From Agrobacterium larrymoorei (GTDB taxonomy: Bacteria > Pseudomonadota > Alphaproteobacteria > Rhizobiales > Rhizobiaceae): a stretch of DNA of 64,000 nt. The position numbers and the translations under genes are program-made. A model generated the notes under the pieces. The model saw only the letters and a list, made by a program, of their open reading frames with translations, did no database searches and was not told where the DNA came from. Position 1 is the stretch's first letter; each line of letters begins with the position of its first letter. Location of the stretch: positions 1,872,001 through 1,936,000 of the forward strand of contig NZ_CP039691.1 in the NCBI RefSeq assembly GCF_005145045.1. The letters are read 5' to 3'. Below, piece by piece: positions 18,639 to 28,525 of this stretch.

Positions 18639-19256
18639 ATGACTGCTTTGACCGTCTGGCAGACCGCGCCAGCACTCTTGGCGCTTGCCGCCATCATTGG
18701 TTATTTGCTCGGCTCCATCCCATTCGGCTTGCTGCTGACGCGCGCGGCGGGGCTTGGGGATGTTCGCAAGATCGGTTCCGGTAACATTGGGGCGACAAAT
18801 GTCTTGCGTACCGGCAACAAGAAGCTGGCGGCAGCGACGCTTCTTTGCGATGCCTTGAAGGGTACGGCGGCGGTGCTGATTGCGCATTCGCTCTGGGGCT
18901 TTGAGGCTTCGCTGGTTGCGGGCTTCTTTGCTTTTCTCGGCCATCTGTTTCCAGTCTGGCTGGGGTTCAAAGGCGGCAAGGGCGTGGCCGTTTATATCGG
19001 CGTTCTGCTGGGTGCTGCACCGCTGATGATGCTGGCATTCGCGGCCATCTGGCTGATCACGGCTTTCGTTACGAAATATTCTTCTCTATCCGCGCTGGTT
19101 GCAATGCTTGTCATTCCGGTTGCATTGTGGATATTAGGTCCGGAGAAAACGGCGCTTCTGGTGACGCTGCTGAGTGTGATTTCCTGGTTCATGCACCGGG
19201 AAAACATCAAGCGGCTGCTGGCGGGCACGGAAAGCAAGATCGGTAAGAAGGGTTGA
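18639..19256 (+). CDS. plsY: Acyl-phosphate:glycerol-3-phosphate acyltransferase
   Basis: Membrane enzyme that acylates glycerol-3-phosphate from acyl-phosphate, the first step of phospholipid synthesis. The 205-residue product has about five hydrophobic segments and the three signature motifs: [32 protein letters not shown] (residues ~24-57), [24 protein letters not shown] (~104-125), and a C-terminal [19 protein letters not shown]. It stands 44 nt after the pyrC-like gene and 34 nt before dprA. Confidence 0.97.
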   Translation: MTALTVWQTAPALLALAAIIGYLLGSIPFGLLLTRAAGLGDVRKIGSGNIGATNVLRTGNKKLAAATLLCDALKGTAAVLIAHSLWGFEASLVAGFFAFLGHLFPVWLGFKGGKGVAVYIGVLLGAAPLMMLAFAAIWLITAFVTKYSSLSALVAMLVIPVALWILGPEKTALLVTLLSVISWFMHRENIKRLLAGTESKIGKKG

Positions 19257-19266
19257 GGCATTGATC

Positions 19267-19290
19267 GTCTCGCCCGGTTAGGGGCGAGAC
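19267..19290 (+). promoter_or_regulatory. Hairpin covering the dprA ribosome-binding site
   Basis: A perfect 9-bp stem, GTCTCGCCC (19267-19275) with GGGCGAGAC (19282-19290), and a loop of 6 nt (GGTTAG). The right arm ends immediately before the dprA ATG (19291) and includes the purine-rich GGGGCGAG that would bind 16S rRNA. It could limit dprA translation or, lacking a U-tract, be only an inefficient end for plsY. Confidence 0.5.
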
Positions 19291-20433
19291 ATGCCGCATG
19301 ACGGCGAGACGAGGCGCGGCATCGCGCTGACGGAACGGCAGAAATTTGCCTGGTTGCGGCTGATCCGTAGCGACAATATCGGCCCGGTCACCTTCCGGGA
19401 ACTCATCAATCATTTCGGTAGCGCGGAAAAAGCGCTGGAAGCCTTGCCCGATCTGGCGCGGCGCGGCGGCGGTGCGCGCAGTCCGCGCATTGCGGCAGCA
19501 GCAGATGTGGAACGAGAGCTTGAAACGGCGGATCGTTTCGGCGCGCGTTTTGTCGGTATAGGCGAGCCGGATTATCCGCCTGCCCTTCGAGAAATCGATG
19601 GCGCCCCTCCTCTGATTGCCATGAAGGGATCCGGGCAGACGGTCGTTCGCCACTCGTTCGGTATTGTCGGCTCGCGCAACGCCTCCATCAACGGCGCGAA
19701 ATTCGCCGCCATGCTGGCGCGCCAATGCGGACAGGCGGGTTATACCATCGCCTCCGGCCTTGCGCGCGGCATAGATGCGGCAGCACATTCCGCCAGTCTC
19801 TCGACCGGAACGGTTGCCATGCTGGCAGGCGGGCTGGACAAGCCCTACCCGCCTGAAAACTTTCGGCTGCTGGATGAAATCTATGCCAATGGCGGCGCCA
19901 CCATCAGCGAGATGCCATTCGGCTGGGAGCCACGCGCGCGGGATTTTCCACGCCGTAACCGGTTGATTGCAGGTGTCTCACTGGGCGTCCTGATCGTGGA
20001 GGCAGCGGAACGCTCCGGCTCCTTGATCACCGCGCGGCTTGCGGGCGAGTTCGGGCGTCTGGTCTTTGCCGTGCCGGGCTCACCGCTGGATTCCCGGTGC
20101 CATGGCACCAACCGGCTGATCAAGGATGGCGCGATGCTGGTTACGGAAGCAGCCGATATTCTCGATGCGCTCTCGCCGCTCATCGAACCGCGGCTTCCGC
20201 TACAACATGTCGCCAAGGAACGCATCGAGGAGGGAGACATGTCTCCACCCGGAGATGATGAGCGCACAATCATCGCTCAGGCACTCGGCCCCTCGCCTGT
20301 CGAAACCGACGATATCATCCGCCATACCGGCCTTCCAGCAGCGACGGTTTATCTCGTGCTTCTGGAGCTGGATATTGCCGGTCGTTTAAACCGGCATTCC
20401 GGTGGTCGGGTTTCGCTGATCATGGCCGACTGA
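19291..20433 (+). CDS. dprA: DNA-processing protein DprA
   Basis: Single-stranded-DNA-binding loader of RecA in transformation-like uptake; present in many non-competent bacteria. The 380-residue protein has an N-terminal SAM-like helical region, the Rossmann core (FGIVGSRNASINGAKFAAMLAR, ASGLARGIDAAAHSASL, TVAMLAGGLDKPYPPEN, FPRRNRLIAGVSLGVLIVEAAERSGSLITARLAGEFGR, VFAVPGSPLD), and a C-terminal winged-helix domain (DDIIRHTGLPAATVYLVLLELDIAGRLNRHSGGRVSL). The 3' end overlaps a small minus-strand gene. Confidence 0.96.
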   Translation: MPHDGETRRGIALTERQKFAWLRLIRSDNIGPVTFRELINHFGSAEKALEALPDLARRGGGARSPRIAAAADVERELETADRFGARFVGIGEPDYPPALREIDGAPPLIAMKGSGQTVVRHSFGIVGSRNASINGAKFAAMLARQCGQAGYTIASGLARGIDAAAHSASLSTGTVAMLAGGLDKPYPPENFRLLDEIYANGGATISEMPFGWEPRARDFPRRNRLIAGVSLGVLIVEAAERSGSLITARLAGEFGRLVFAVPGSPLDSRCHGTNRLIKDGAMLVTEAADILDALSPLIEPRLPLQHVAKERIEEGDMSPPGDDERTIIAQALGPSPVETDDIIRHTGLPAATVYLVLLELDIAGRLNRHSGGRVSLIMAD

Positions 20434-20622
20434 GAGTTTGCGCCGTCCACTCTGGATATCGCCTGCCTCCACATAGGCCATCTCGATGAGGTAGCAGAGC
20501 ATTTCCGCGCCCTCGCGCTGTGCTACGCCACGCAGCTCCGCCAGCATTTGCCGAATGTAAGCCAAGCTCTCTTTCGTGTCCGTCTTTTCCGTCGGACTGG
20601 ATTTTTTCAGTTCGGCCGCCAT
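20386..20622 (-). CDS. Small conserved hypothetical protein between dprA and topA
   Basis: A 78-residue mostly helical polar protein: KESLAYIRQMLAELRGVAQREGAEMLCYLIEMAYVEAGDIQSGRR. An AAGGA site sits 6 nt upstream of the ATG at 20622. It overlaps the dprA 3' end by 48 nt on the opposite strand. The pattern resembles small rhizobial proteins of unknown function found at this position, which I recall but cannot check. No motif assigned. Confidence 0.7.
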   Translation of the reverse strand: MAAELKKSSPTEKTDTKESLAYIRQMLAELRGVAQREGAEMLCYLIEMAYVEAGDIQSGRRKLSVGHDQRNPTTGMPV

Positions 20623-20880
20623 ATGTATCCTTCATTCTCATAGACAGGCTGTGCTTGCCTGCGGGCACCTCAATGCGTCCAGGCAACCATAGCTTGTTTA
20701 TTATAAATTGCAAGAAATAACGATATCTCTTTCAGGTTGTATATCGTTGCAAAGGCAGAAAAACGGCCTCTCCCTCTTGACCCGAACGCATTACCTGTCC
20801 ATGTCGAAATAAAAGGGTGGCGTTGTTGCGGGTTTAAAAGCGGCAAGGCGGGTTAACGGGCAAGTTCCGAGAGAAGAAAT

Positions 20881-23562
20881 ATGAAGGTTGTCGTAGTCGA
20901 ATCCCCCGGCAAGATTAAGAGCATCAACAAGTATCTTGGCTCTGGCTATAAGGTCATGGCATCGTTCGGCCACGTCCGCGATCTGCCAGCCAAGGACGGC
21001 TCCGTGCTGCCGGATCAGGATTTCGAAATGTCCTGGGAAGTGGATAGCGCTTCGCAGAAACGCATCAAGGATATTGCCGACGCCGTGAAAAGCGCCGATG
21101 GCCTCGTTCTCGCAACCGACCCGGATCGCGAAGGCGAAGCCATTTCATGGCACGTGCTCGATATTCTGAAAAAGAAGAAGGTGCTTGGCGACAAGACCGT
21201 TGAGCGTGTGGTGTTCAACGCCATCACCAAGAAGGCCGTGCTGGATGCGATGGCGCAGCCGCGCAGCATCGACGTGCCGCTGGTGGACGCTTATCTCGCC
21301 CGCCGCGCGCTGGATTACCTCGTCGGCTTCAATCTTTCTCCGGTTCTGTGGCGCAAGCTGCCGGGCGCCCGTTCGGCTGGCCGCGTACAGTCCGTGGCAC
21401 TTCGCCTCGTCTGCGACCGTGAATCCGAAATCGAGCGTTTCGTTTCGGAAGAATACTGGAATATCTCCGCACTTCTGAAGACACCGCGCGGTGACGACTT
21501 CGAAGCCAAGCTGGTCATGGCCGATGGCAAGCGCCTGCAGAGCAAGTCCATCAAGACCGGCGACGATGCGACTCGCCTGAAGACGCTGCTGGAAGGCGCG
21601 ACTTACGTGGTCGATACGGTCGAGGCAAAGCCCGTCAAGCGCAACCCCGGCCCTCCCTTCACCACGTCCACGCTTCAGCAGGCCGCATCCTCGCGCCTCG
21701 GCTTCGGCGCTTCACGCACCATGCAGGTGGCGCAGAAGCTTTATGAAGGCATCGAAATCGGTGGCGAAACCGCCGGTCTGATCACCTATATGCGTACCGA
21801 CGGTGTGCAGATCGCGCCGGAAGCCATCGACGCTGCCCGTCGTGCAATCGGCGATCAGTTCGGTGCGCGCTACGTGCCGGAAAAAGCACGCTTCTATTCG
21901 ACCAAGGCGAAGAATGCCCAGGAAGCGCACGAAGCGATCCGCCCCACGGATTTCACCCGCACGCCAGACAGTATCAAGCGCTTCCTCGATCCGGACCAGT
22001 TCCGTCTTTACGACCTGATCTGGAAGCGCGGCATTGCCAGCCAAATGGCGTCTGCCGAAATCGAGCGCACGACGGTCGAAATCCTTGCGGAAAACAAGGG
22101 CGATAAGGCTGGCCTTCGCGCCGTTGGCTCCGTCATCCGTTTCGATGGCTTCATTGCCGCCTATACGGACCAGAAGGAAGATGGCGAACAGGAAGACGAT
22201 GGCGAAGACGGTGGCCGCCTGCCGCAGATCAATGCGCGCGAGAATGTCGCCAAGCAGAAGATCAACGCCAGCCAGCACTTCACCGAGCCGCCACCGCGTT
22301 ACTCGGAAGCATCGCTGATCAAGAAGATGGAAGAGCTCGGCATCGGTCGTCCTTCCACCTATGCCGCGACGCTGAAGACGCTGAGCGACCGCGAATATAT
22401 CATAGTCGACAAGCGCAAGCTGATCCCGCATTCGCGCGGAAGGCTGGTGACGGCGTTCCTCGAAAGCTTCTTCACCAAATATGTGGAGTATGATTTCACC
22501 GCCGATCTGGAAGAAAAGCTGGACCGTATTTCCGCAGGCGAACTGGACTGGAAGCAGGTTCTCCGCGATTTCTGGAAGGACTTCTTCGCCCAGATCGAAG
22601 ACACCAAGGAACTGCGCGTCACCAACGTTCTGGACGCGCTGAACGAAGTTTTGGCACCGCTGGTCTTCCCCAAGCGCGAAGACGGTTCCGATCCGCGCAT
22701 CTGCCAGGTTTGCGGCACGGGCAATCTCTCGCTGAAGCTCGGCAAATACGGCGCTTTCGTCGGCTGCTCCAACTACCCGGAGTGCAACTACACCCGCCAG
22801 CTGACCTCGGATGGTGCGGAGGCAGAAGCCGCCGCCCTCAACGAGCCGAAGGCGCTTGGCGCGGACCCGATGACGGGCGAAGAGCTGACGCTCCGCTCTG
22901 GCCGTTTCGGGCCTTATATCCAGCGCGGCGAAGGCAAGGATGCCAAGCGTTCTTCCCTGCCAAAGGGGTGGAAGCCGGAAGAGATCGATCACGAAAAGGC
23001 ACTGGCGCTCATCAACCTGCCTCGCGATATCGGCAAGCATCCCGAAAGCGGCAAGATGATTTCTGCTGGTATCGGTCGCTATGGGCCGTTCCTGATGCAT
23101 GATGGCGGCTATGCCAATCTCGAGAGCGTGGAGGACGTGTTCTCCATCGGCCTCAACCGCGCCGTCACCGTCATTGCGGAAAAGAAAGCGGCACCGGGTC
23201 GCGGTCGCGGCTCTACACCAGCGGCGCTGAAATCGCTTGGCGATCACCCCGATGGCGGCGCGATCACCGTTCGCGATGGCCGTTTCGGGCCTTACGTGAA
23301 TTGGGGCAAGGTCAACGCCACCATCCCCAAGGCTCAGGCCCCAGATACGGTAACGCTGGATGAGGCTTTGGTGCTGATCGCAGAGCGCATTGCCAAAACC
23401 GGCACCGGCGGCAAGCCCACCAAGGCGAAAAAGGCTCCAGCCAAGAAGGCGACGGCTGACGGCGAAGCAAAGCCGAAGGCAACCAAGGCAAAGGCCGCTA
23501 CCAAAACCAAGGCAGCCGCCAAGCCGAAGACAGCAGCAAAAACCAAGAAAGCAGCATCGTGA
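20881..23562 (+). CDS. topA: DNA topoisomerase I
   Basis: Relaxes negative supercoils by a type IA mechanism. The 893-residue protein has an N-terminal Toprim (VVVESPGKIKSINKYLG and LATDPDREGEAISWHVL), the active Tyr303 in GLITYMRTDG, and a C4 zinc ribbon near residue 611 (CQVCGTG...GCSNYPECNY). Repeated C-terminal RxGxFGPYI(Q/N) modules follow near residues 675-810. The last 50 residues are a Lys/Ala-rich tail, common in rhizobial TopA. The start has a GAGAAGAAAT purine-rich site. It overlaps rnr by GTGA. Confidence 0.98.
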   Translation: MKVVVVESPGKIKSINKYLGSGYKVMASFGHVRDLPAKDGSVLPDQDFEMSWEVDSASQKRIKDIADAVKSADGLVLATDPDREGEAISWHVLDILKKKKVLGDKTVERVVFNAITKKAVLDAMAQPRSIDVPLVDAYLARRALDYLVGFNLSPVLWRKLPGARSAGRVQSVALRLVCDRESEIERFVSEEYWNISALLKTPRGDDFEAKLVMADGKRLQSKSIKTGDDATRLKTLLEGATYVVDTVEAKPVKRNPGPPFTTSTLQQAASSRLGFGASRTMQVAQKLYEGIEIGGETAGLITYMRTDGVQIAPEAIDAARRAIGDQFGARYVPEKARFYSTKAKNAQEAHEAIRPTDFTRTPDSIKRFLDPDQFRLYDLIWKRGIASQMASAEIERTTVEILAENKGDKAGLRAVGSVIRFDGFIAAYTDQKEDGEQEDDGEDGGRLPQINARENVAKQKINASQHFTEPPPRYSEASLIKKMEELGIGRPSTYAATLKTLSDREYIIVDKRKLIPHSRGRLVTAFLESFFTKYVEYDFTADLEEKLDRISAGELDWKQVLRDFWKDFFAQIEDTKELRVTNVLDALNEVLAPLVFPKREDGSDPRICQVCGTGNLSLKLGKYGAFVGCSNYPECNYTRQLTSDGAEAEAAALNEPKALGADPMTGEELTLRSGRFGPYIQRGEGKDAKRSSLPKGWKPEEIDHEKALALINLPRDIGKHPESGKMISAGIGRYGPFLMHDGGYANLESVEDVFSIGLNRAVTVIAEKKAAPGRGRGSTPAALKSLGDHPDGGAITVRDGRFGPYVNWGKVNATIPKAQAPDTVTLDEALVLIAERIAKTGTGGKPTKAKKAPAKKATADGEAKPKATKAKAATKTKAAAKPKTAAKTKKAAS

Positions 23563-25913
23563 GTAAAGCGCCGCGTCAGAAACAGAATTCCGCAAATGAC
23601 GGTTTCGGACGCACCGCCCGCTCGAAGCGTGTGAACGAGGGCGAAGGCATTATCCATGGCGAGGTGCCTCCCCGCGAAGTGCTTTTGAAGTTCATTGCCG
23701 AACACCCGCAGCAGGCATCCAAGCGCGAAATTGCCAAGGCTTTCGGCCTCAAGGGCGATGATCGCGTGGTGCTTAAAGCACTGCTGAAGGAACTCGAAAC
23801 CGATGGCATGGTGCAGAAGAACCGCAAGTCGCTGATGCGCCCGGGCGGTCTGCCGCCTGTCACGGTTCTCGATATCACAACCCGTGACAAGGATGGCGAA
23901 CTGATCGGTCGGCCTGCGGAATGGCCGGATGATCAGGGTGCCGCACCCGCCGTTCTCATCCGCCAGACCTCGCAGGATCGCGGCAAGAAGGCGCCTGCCG
24001 TCGGCCTCAACGACCGCATTCTGGCAAAGATCTTTCCGTCCAAGGACCGCGTCGGACCGGCCTATACGGCCCGCGTCATCAAGATCATCGACCGTCGCCA
24101 GAACGCGCTTCTCGGCGTGTTCAGACTTTCGCCCGGCGGCGGTGGCCGTCTGATGCCGATCGATCGGCGCGGCGAGGAACTGGTCATCGATCCGGAAGGC
24201 GTCAATGATGCGAAGGACGGAGACCTGATCGAGGTCGACGTATCGCGCAACAGCGGACGCTACGGCCTGAAGCGCGCAAGCGTGCTTTCCGTCATCGGCT
24301 CCGTGGCCTCGGAAAAGGCGATCTCGATGATCGCCATCTATGCGCACGGCATTCCGCATATCTTCCCGCAGAATGTTCTGGCGGAAGCGGATGACGCAAA
24401 GCCTGCAAGCATGTCGCACCGTGAAGACTGGCGCGACCTGCCGCTGATCACCATCGATCCGGCGGACGCCAAGGACCATGACGATGCGGTTTATGCCGAA
24501 CCCGACCCGTCGCCGGATAACCCGGATGGCGTGATCGTCACCGTCGCCATTGCCGATGTGTCTTATTATGTCCGATCCGGTTCGCCGCTGGATCGCGAAG
24601 CGCTGAAGCGTGGCAACTCGGTCTATTTCCCGGATCGCGTCGTGCCCATGCTGCCCGAGCGCATCTCCAACGATCTCTGCTCGTTGAAAGAAGGCGTGGA
24701 CCGCCCTGCCATTGCCGTTCGCATGGTGTTTTCCAAGGAAGGTCGCAAGGCCTCCCACACCTTCCACCGCATCATGATGAAGAGCGCCGCAAAGCTCTCC
24801 TACCAGCAGGCGCAGGCCGCCATCGACGGCAAGCCGGATGACAAGACCGGACCATTGCTGGAGCCGATCCTGAAGCCCCTGTGGCATGCTTATGAGATCA
24901 TGAAGCGCGGGCGGGATCGTCGCCAGCCGCTTGAACTCGACATGCCGGAGCGAAAGATTCTACTGCGTTCCGATGGCACGGTGGATCAGGTCATCATTCC
25001 CGAACGTCTCGATGCGCATAAGCTCATCGAAGAAATGATGATTCAGGCGAACGTTGCTGCGGCGGAAACGCTGGAAAAGAAGAAGCAGCCGCTGATCTAT
25101 CGCATCCACGATGCGCCGACGCTTGCCAAGCAAGAAACGCTGCGCGAGTTTCTGGCAACGCTCAGCATTTCCATGGCCAAGGGTGGGCAGGTTCGCGCCA
25201 ACTCCTTCAATGGTATTCTGGCCCGCGCCGTCGATACGCCGCACCAGATCATGGTCAACGAGATGGTGCTGCGCTCGCAAAGCCAGGCGATCTACAGCCC
25301 GGAAAATATCGGCCATTTCGGCCTGAACCTGTTGAAATACGCCCACTTCACCTCTCCGATCCGTCGCTATGCCGATTTGATCGTGCACCGTGCGCTCGTT
25401 GGTTCGCTGGGTCTGGGCGAAGGCGGCATCACGCCGCAGGAAGAAGCGACGCTGGACGATATCGCCGCTGAAATCTCGACTTTCGAGCGTCGCGCAATGG
25501 CGGCGGAGCGTGACACGATCAACCGCCTGATCGCCCACCATCTCTCCGAGCGTGTGGGCGAGGAATTCGAAGGCCGAGTCGGCGGTGTCACCAAGGCGGG
25601 ACTATTTGTCGCGCTTCCGCAGTTTGGCGCGGACGGTTTCGTTCCTATATCTACGCTTGGAATGGATTACTTCATCTATGACGAGGCCCATCAGGCTTTG
25701 ACGGGTGAAAAGACCGGCCTCGGTTATCAGCTCGGCGACACGGTTCAGGTTCGCTTGGCGGAAGCCGTGCCGCTGGCAGGCGCACTTCGCTTCGAGATAT
25801 TGAGCGAAGGCCGCAAGATGCCGGCAGCCACGAGGTCGTTCCACAAGGCAACGCGCAAGGGCGGGCGCAACACGGCGAAACCGGGGACAAGGCCTCCACG
25901 CAAGAGACGGTAG
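23559..25913 (+). CDS. rnr: Ribonuclease R
   Basis: A 3'-5' processive exoribonuclease that degrades structured RNA. The 784-residue protein has an N-terminal winged-helix and cold-shock region, the RNB catalytic core (PLITIDPADAKDHDDAVYAE with the acidic cluster, then YFPDRVVPMLPERISNDLCSL), HFTSPIRRYADLIVHRAL, and a C-terminal S1 domain (VGEEFEGRVGGVTKAGLFVALPQFGADGFV). A basic tail ends it. The start is GTG at 23559, overlapping the topA stop by 4 nt. Confidence 0.97.
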   Translation: MSKAPRQKQNSANDGFGRTARSKRVNEGEGIIHGEVPPREVLLKFIAEHPQQASKREIAKAFGLKGDDRVVLKALLKELETDGMVQKNRKSLMRPGGLPPVTVLDITTRDKDGELIGRPAEWPDDQGAAPAVLIRQTSQDRGKKAPAVGLNDRILAKIFPSKDRVGPAYTARVIKIIDRRQNALLGVFRLSPGGGGRLMPIDRRGEELVIDPEGVNDAKDGDLIEVDVSRNSGRYGLKRASVLSVIGSVASEKAISMIAIYAHGIPHIFPQNVLAEADDAKPASMSHREDWRDLPLITIDPADAKDHDDAVYAEPDPSPDNPDGVIVTVAIADVSYYVRSGSPLDREALKRGNSVYFPDRVVPMLPERISNDLCSLKEGVDRPAIAVRMVFSKEGRKASHTFHRIMMKSAAKLSYQQAQAAIDGKPDDKTGPLLEPILKPLWHAYEIMKRGRDRRQPLELDMPERKILLRSDGTVDQVIIPERLDAHKLIEEMMIQANVAAAETLEKKKQPLIYRIHDAPTLAKQETLREFLATLSISMAKGGQVRANSFNGILARAVDTPHQIMVNEMVLRSQSQAIYSPENIGHFGLNLLKYAHFTSPIRRYADLIVHRALVGSLGLGEGGITPQEEATLDDIAAEISTFERRAMAAERDTINRLIAHHLSERVGEEFEGRVGGVTKAGLFVALPQFGADGFVPISTLGMDYFIYDEAHQALTGEKTGLGYQLGDTVQVRLAEAVPLAGALRFEILSEGRKMPAATRSFHKATRKGGRNTAKPGTRPPRKRR

Positions 25914-25939
25914 CGCTGCATTTCTTTTGAGGAAAGAGC

Positions 25940-26374
25940 ATGAGCGATTCACAGACAGTGCAATATGGCGGCGCAAAGGAAGAACGGCCACTCGGGCGTT
26001 CCATCATGCGGGGAATCTTGAGCAGGTGCCCTGCCTGCGGCAGTGGTCGCCTTTTTCGGGCATGGCTGAAGCCGGTGGATCAGTGCGCCGCTTGCGGTGA
26101 GGATCTGCACCACCAGCGTTCAGACGACCTTCCCCCTTACATCTCCATCATGATCCTCGGCCACGTTGCCGTGGGCGGCTTCATGATGACGGACACGATC
26201 TTCATCGTCCCCATGTGGGTGCATCTCGCCATCTGGGTTCCAATCACCGTTCTCGTCGCGCTGTTGACGATCCAGCCGATCAAGGGCGGCGTCATCGGCC
26301 TGCAATGGGCGTTGAAGATGCACGGCTTTGGCGGTGAGCCGGAGAAGAAGCAGATAGACGGCTCTTCGCACTGA
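25940..26374 (+). CDS. DUF983 domain-containing protein
   Basis: A 144-residue protein. N-terminal zinc-ribbon-like cysteines: RCPACGSGRLFRAWLKPVDQCAACGEDL (two CxxC pairs), then two transmembrane segments (ISIMILGHVAVGGFMMTDTIFIV and VHLAIWVPITVLVALLTIQPIKGGVIGL). Family of unknown function common in Alphaproteobacteria. It follows rnr by 26 nt with a GAGGAAAGAGC ribosome-binding site. Confidence 0.88.
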   Translation: MSDSQTVQYGGAKEERPLGRSIMRGILSRCPACGSGRLFRAWLKPVDQCAACGEDLHHQRSDDLPPYISIMILGHVAVGGFMMTDTIFIVPMWVHLAIWVPITVLVALLTIQPIKGGVIGLQWALKMHGFGGEPEKKQIDGSSH

Positions 26375-26390
26375 CCGAGGCCTGATCCCC

Positions 26391-27062
26391 TTGCCTCCCG
26401 AAACCATCGCTGAAAAACCAGCCTGTCTGCGGCCCAAAGATGCCGCATCCCTCATCCTTGTCGATCGTTCGACCGGCAATCCACGCATTCTGGTCGGCAA
26501 ACGCAGCAGCGGGCATGTCTTCATGCCTGACGTCTATGTGTTTCCCGGCGGTCGGCGTGATCCACGAGATCACGCCCTGCCCTTCAGCGGCGATCTGCAC
26601 CCCGCAGTCGCCCATAACCTGCTGCGCTCCGCCTCGCGCCCGATGACGATTTCCGGTGCCCGCGCATTGGCGCTGGCCGCCCTCCGCGAACTTCATGAGG
26701 AAACCGGATTGAGCTTCGGCAGCACTCCCGAACAGCGGAATAATCCCGATCTTTCGAAGCTGCGTTATGTCGCCCGTGCGATCACGCCGCCGGGAAGAGT
26801 AAGGCGATTCGACACCCGATTCTTCTGCTGTTTTACCGATGAAGTGGGTATCGACCCGGAGACAATTCAGGACTCTCATGAGCTGGAAAGCCTTCATTGG
26901 CTTGACATTAGGGACAATTCCAGTCTGAACATGGCGCCGATAACGCGCATGGTTCTCGAAGATGTCACAAAGTTCATGATAGGTGATCAGACATTGCAAT
27001 TCGAAAGCCCGGTGCGACAATATTTCGAGCGTCGCGGCAAATTCATTCGTGGCTTTCTATAA
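26391..27062 (+). CDS. Nudix hydrolase
   Basis: A 223-residue Nudix-fold protein. The Nudix box is partly conserved: ARALALAALRELHEETGLSFG (residues about 87-107), with REL-HEETGL intact and the upstream Glu replaced. VGKRSSGHVFMPDVYVFPGGRRDPRD precedes it. The general reaction is hydrolysis of a nucleoside diphosphate linked to another moiety; substrate unknown. The start is the TTG at 26391, with GAGG 10 nt upstream; the first internal ATG would remove the N-terminal strand. Confidence 0.85.
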   Translation: MPPETIAEKPACLRPKDAASLILVDRSTGNPRILVGKRSSGHVFMPDVYVFPGGRRDPRDHALPFSGDLHPAVAHNLLRSASRPMTISGARALALAALRELHEETGLSFGSTPEQRNNPDLSKLRYVARAITPPGRVRRFDTRFFCCFTDEVGIDPETIQDSHELESLHWLDIRDNSSLNMAPITRMVLEDVTKFMIGDQTLQFESPVRQYFERRGKFIRGFL

Positions 27063-27071
27063 AAGGTCTCC

Positions 27072-28244
27072 ATGTCCCATCCCAATTGCGACGCCGATAA
27101 TATTCACTGGCCATCGCTCATTGCCGCAACTTCCGCCATCAGCGCCGTTGGTATCGCCATCGGCCTCGGGCTGCCGCTTCTAAGCCTGATCCTCGAGCGG
27201 CGCGGCATTTCCTCCTCTATGATCGGCCTGAACACGGCCATGGCCGGTGTCGCTGCCATGATCGCAGCGCCACTGACGAGCAAGCTGGCACATGATTACG
27301 GCGTGGCGCGCACCATGCTGACGGCGGTCGTCATCTCCGCAATCAGCGCCATGGGATTTTACTTCGCGCCCGATTTCTGGATGTGGTTTCCGCTGAGAAT
27401 TGCCTTCCACGGTGCCACCGCAACGCTCTTCATTCTTTCGGAATTCTGGATCAACGCCGCAGCGCCACCGCGAAAACGCGGCTTCGTGCTCGGTCTCTAC
27501 GGAACGGGGCTTGCCGTTGGCTTCGCCGTCGGGCCAATTCTGTTTTCCACGGTCGGAAGCGAAGGCATCACGCCCTTCCTCGTTGGCTGCAGCATCATTC
27601 TTCTTGCATCCATCCCCATCTTTCTTGCACGCGGCGAAAGCCCGGCACTGGATGAGAAGCCGAACCACCATTTCGCCCGCTACATCTGGCTGGTGCCCAT
27701 GGCCTCTGCCGCCGCATTCGTCTTCGGGGCCGTTCAGGCTGGCGGACTGGCGCTGTTTCCCATCTATGCCACACGAGAGGGCTTCAACGGCGCTCAGGCG
27801 GCGCTGTTTCTCACGGCCATGGCCATCGGAAACATGACGTTCCAGATACCCATCGGCCTCCTCTCCGACAGAATGAGGGACCGCCGCCACCTGCTGGGGC
27901 TGATGGCCTTCATCGGCGTGTGCGGCACCCTTGCCCTGCCCTTTCTCGTGTCCAACTGGATTATGGTCGCGGTTCTGCTTCTGCTGTGGGGTGGCTGCGT
28001 CTCCGGCATGTACACGGTCGGCCTGACGCATCTCGGCTCGCGACTCAGCGGCTCGGATCTTGCTGCCGCAAATGCCGCCTTCATTTTCTGCTACGCGACC
28101 GGCACCATTGCAGGCCCACAGACGGTGGGAATTGCCATGGACATCTTCGGAACCAACGGCTTTGCATGGGCTCTTGCCCTGTTTTTCGGGCTCTATGTCG
28201 TTCTTTCCATTGCCCGTTCGGTTTTCAGATCAAAACGGACTTGA
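27072..28244 (+). CDS. MFS transporter
   Basis: A 390-residue major facilitator with 12 hydrophobic segments. The loop 2-3 region reads TSKLAHDYGVARTML, and the second half has LSDRMRDRRHLLG, a recognisable version of the family's G-x-x-x-D-R-x-G-R-R motif. The segment RAFGFVLGLYGTGLAVGFAVGP (here KRGFVLGLYG) resembles YcaD/UMF-type efflux transporters. The substrate is unknown. It starts 9 nt after the Nudix gene. Confidence 0.9.
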   Translation: MSHPNCDADNIHWPSLIAATSAISAVGIAIGLGLPLLSLILERRGISSSMIGLNTAMAGVAAMIAAPLTSKLAHDYGVARTMLTAVVISAISAMGFYFAPDFWMWFPLRIAFHGATATLFILSEFWINAAAPPRKRGFVLGLYGTGLAVGFAVGPILFSTVGSEGITPFLVGCSIILLASIPIFLARGESPALDEKPNHHFARYIWLVPMASAAAFVFGAVQAGGLALFPIYATREGFNGAQAALFLTAMAIGNMTFQIPIGLLSDRMRDRRHLLGLMAFIGVCGTLALPFLVSNWIMVAVLLLLWGGCVSGMYTVGLTHLGSRLSGSDLAAANAAFIFCYATGTIAGPQTVGIAMDIFGTNGFAWALALFFGLYVVLSIARSVFRSKRT

Positions 28245-28268
28245 CTTTTCAGGCGCGATCCGTAGTTT
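28241..28268 (+). promoter_or_regulatory. Likely rpmG promoter
   Basis: TTGACT (28241-28246) and TAGTTT (28263-28268) are spaced by 16 nt, 65 nt before the rpmG start. The -35 hexamer overlaps the MFS stop codon. The match is moderate. Confidence 0.4.
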
Positions 28269-28333
28269 CGCGCCAGATTTAGCCGGGGTCGAACAGGTCC
28301 GCGGCTCACTTACTTGTTAAAGGCAGGACGACC

Positions 28334-28501
28334 ATGGCGAAAGCTACAACAATCAAGATCAAGCTGCTGTCGACAGCCGACACCGGTACTTTCTACGTCA
28401 CCACTAAGAACAGCCGTACCTTCACGGACAAGATGACGAAGACCAAGTACGACCCGGTCGTTCGCAAGCACGTTGAATTCAAGGAAACCAAGATCAAGTA
28501 A
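28334..28501 (+). CDS. rpmG: 50S ribosomal protein L33
   Basis: A 55-residue ribosomal protein, [21 protein letters not shown] at the start and [11 protein letters not shown] at the end. It lacks the zinc-binding cysteines, so it is the C-minus paralogue. AGGACG precedes the ATG. A strong terminator follows 24 nt after the stop, so it is a single-gene unit. Confidence 0.97.
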   Translation: MAKATTIKIKLLSTADTGTFYVTTKNSRTFTDKMTKTKYDPVVRKHVEFKETKIK

Positions 28502-28525
28502 TTCCACTTGGTCTTAGTCCTAAAG

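Noticed and set aside
21712..23595. 627-codon open frame on - opposite topA
   Set aside because: Shadow of topA, low-complexity and Arg/Leu-rich.
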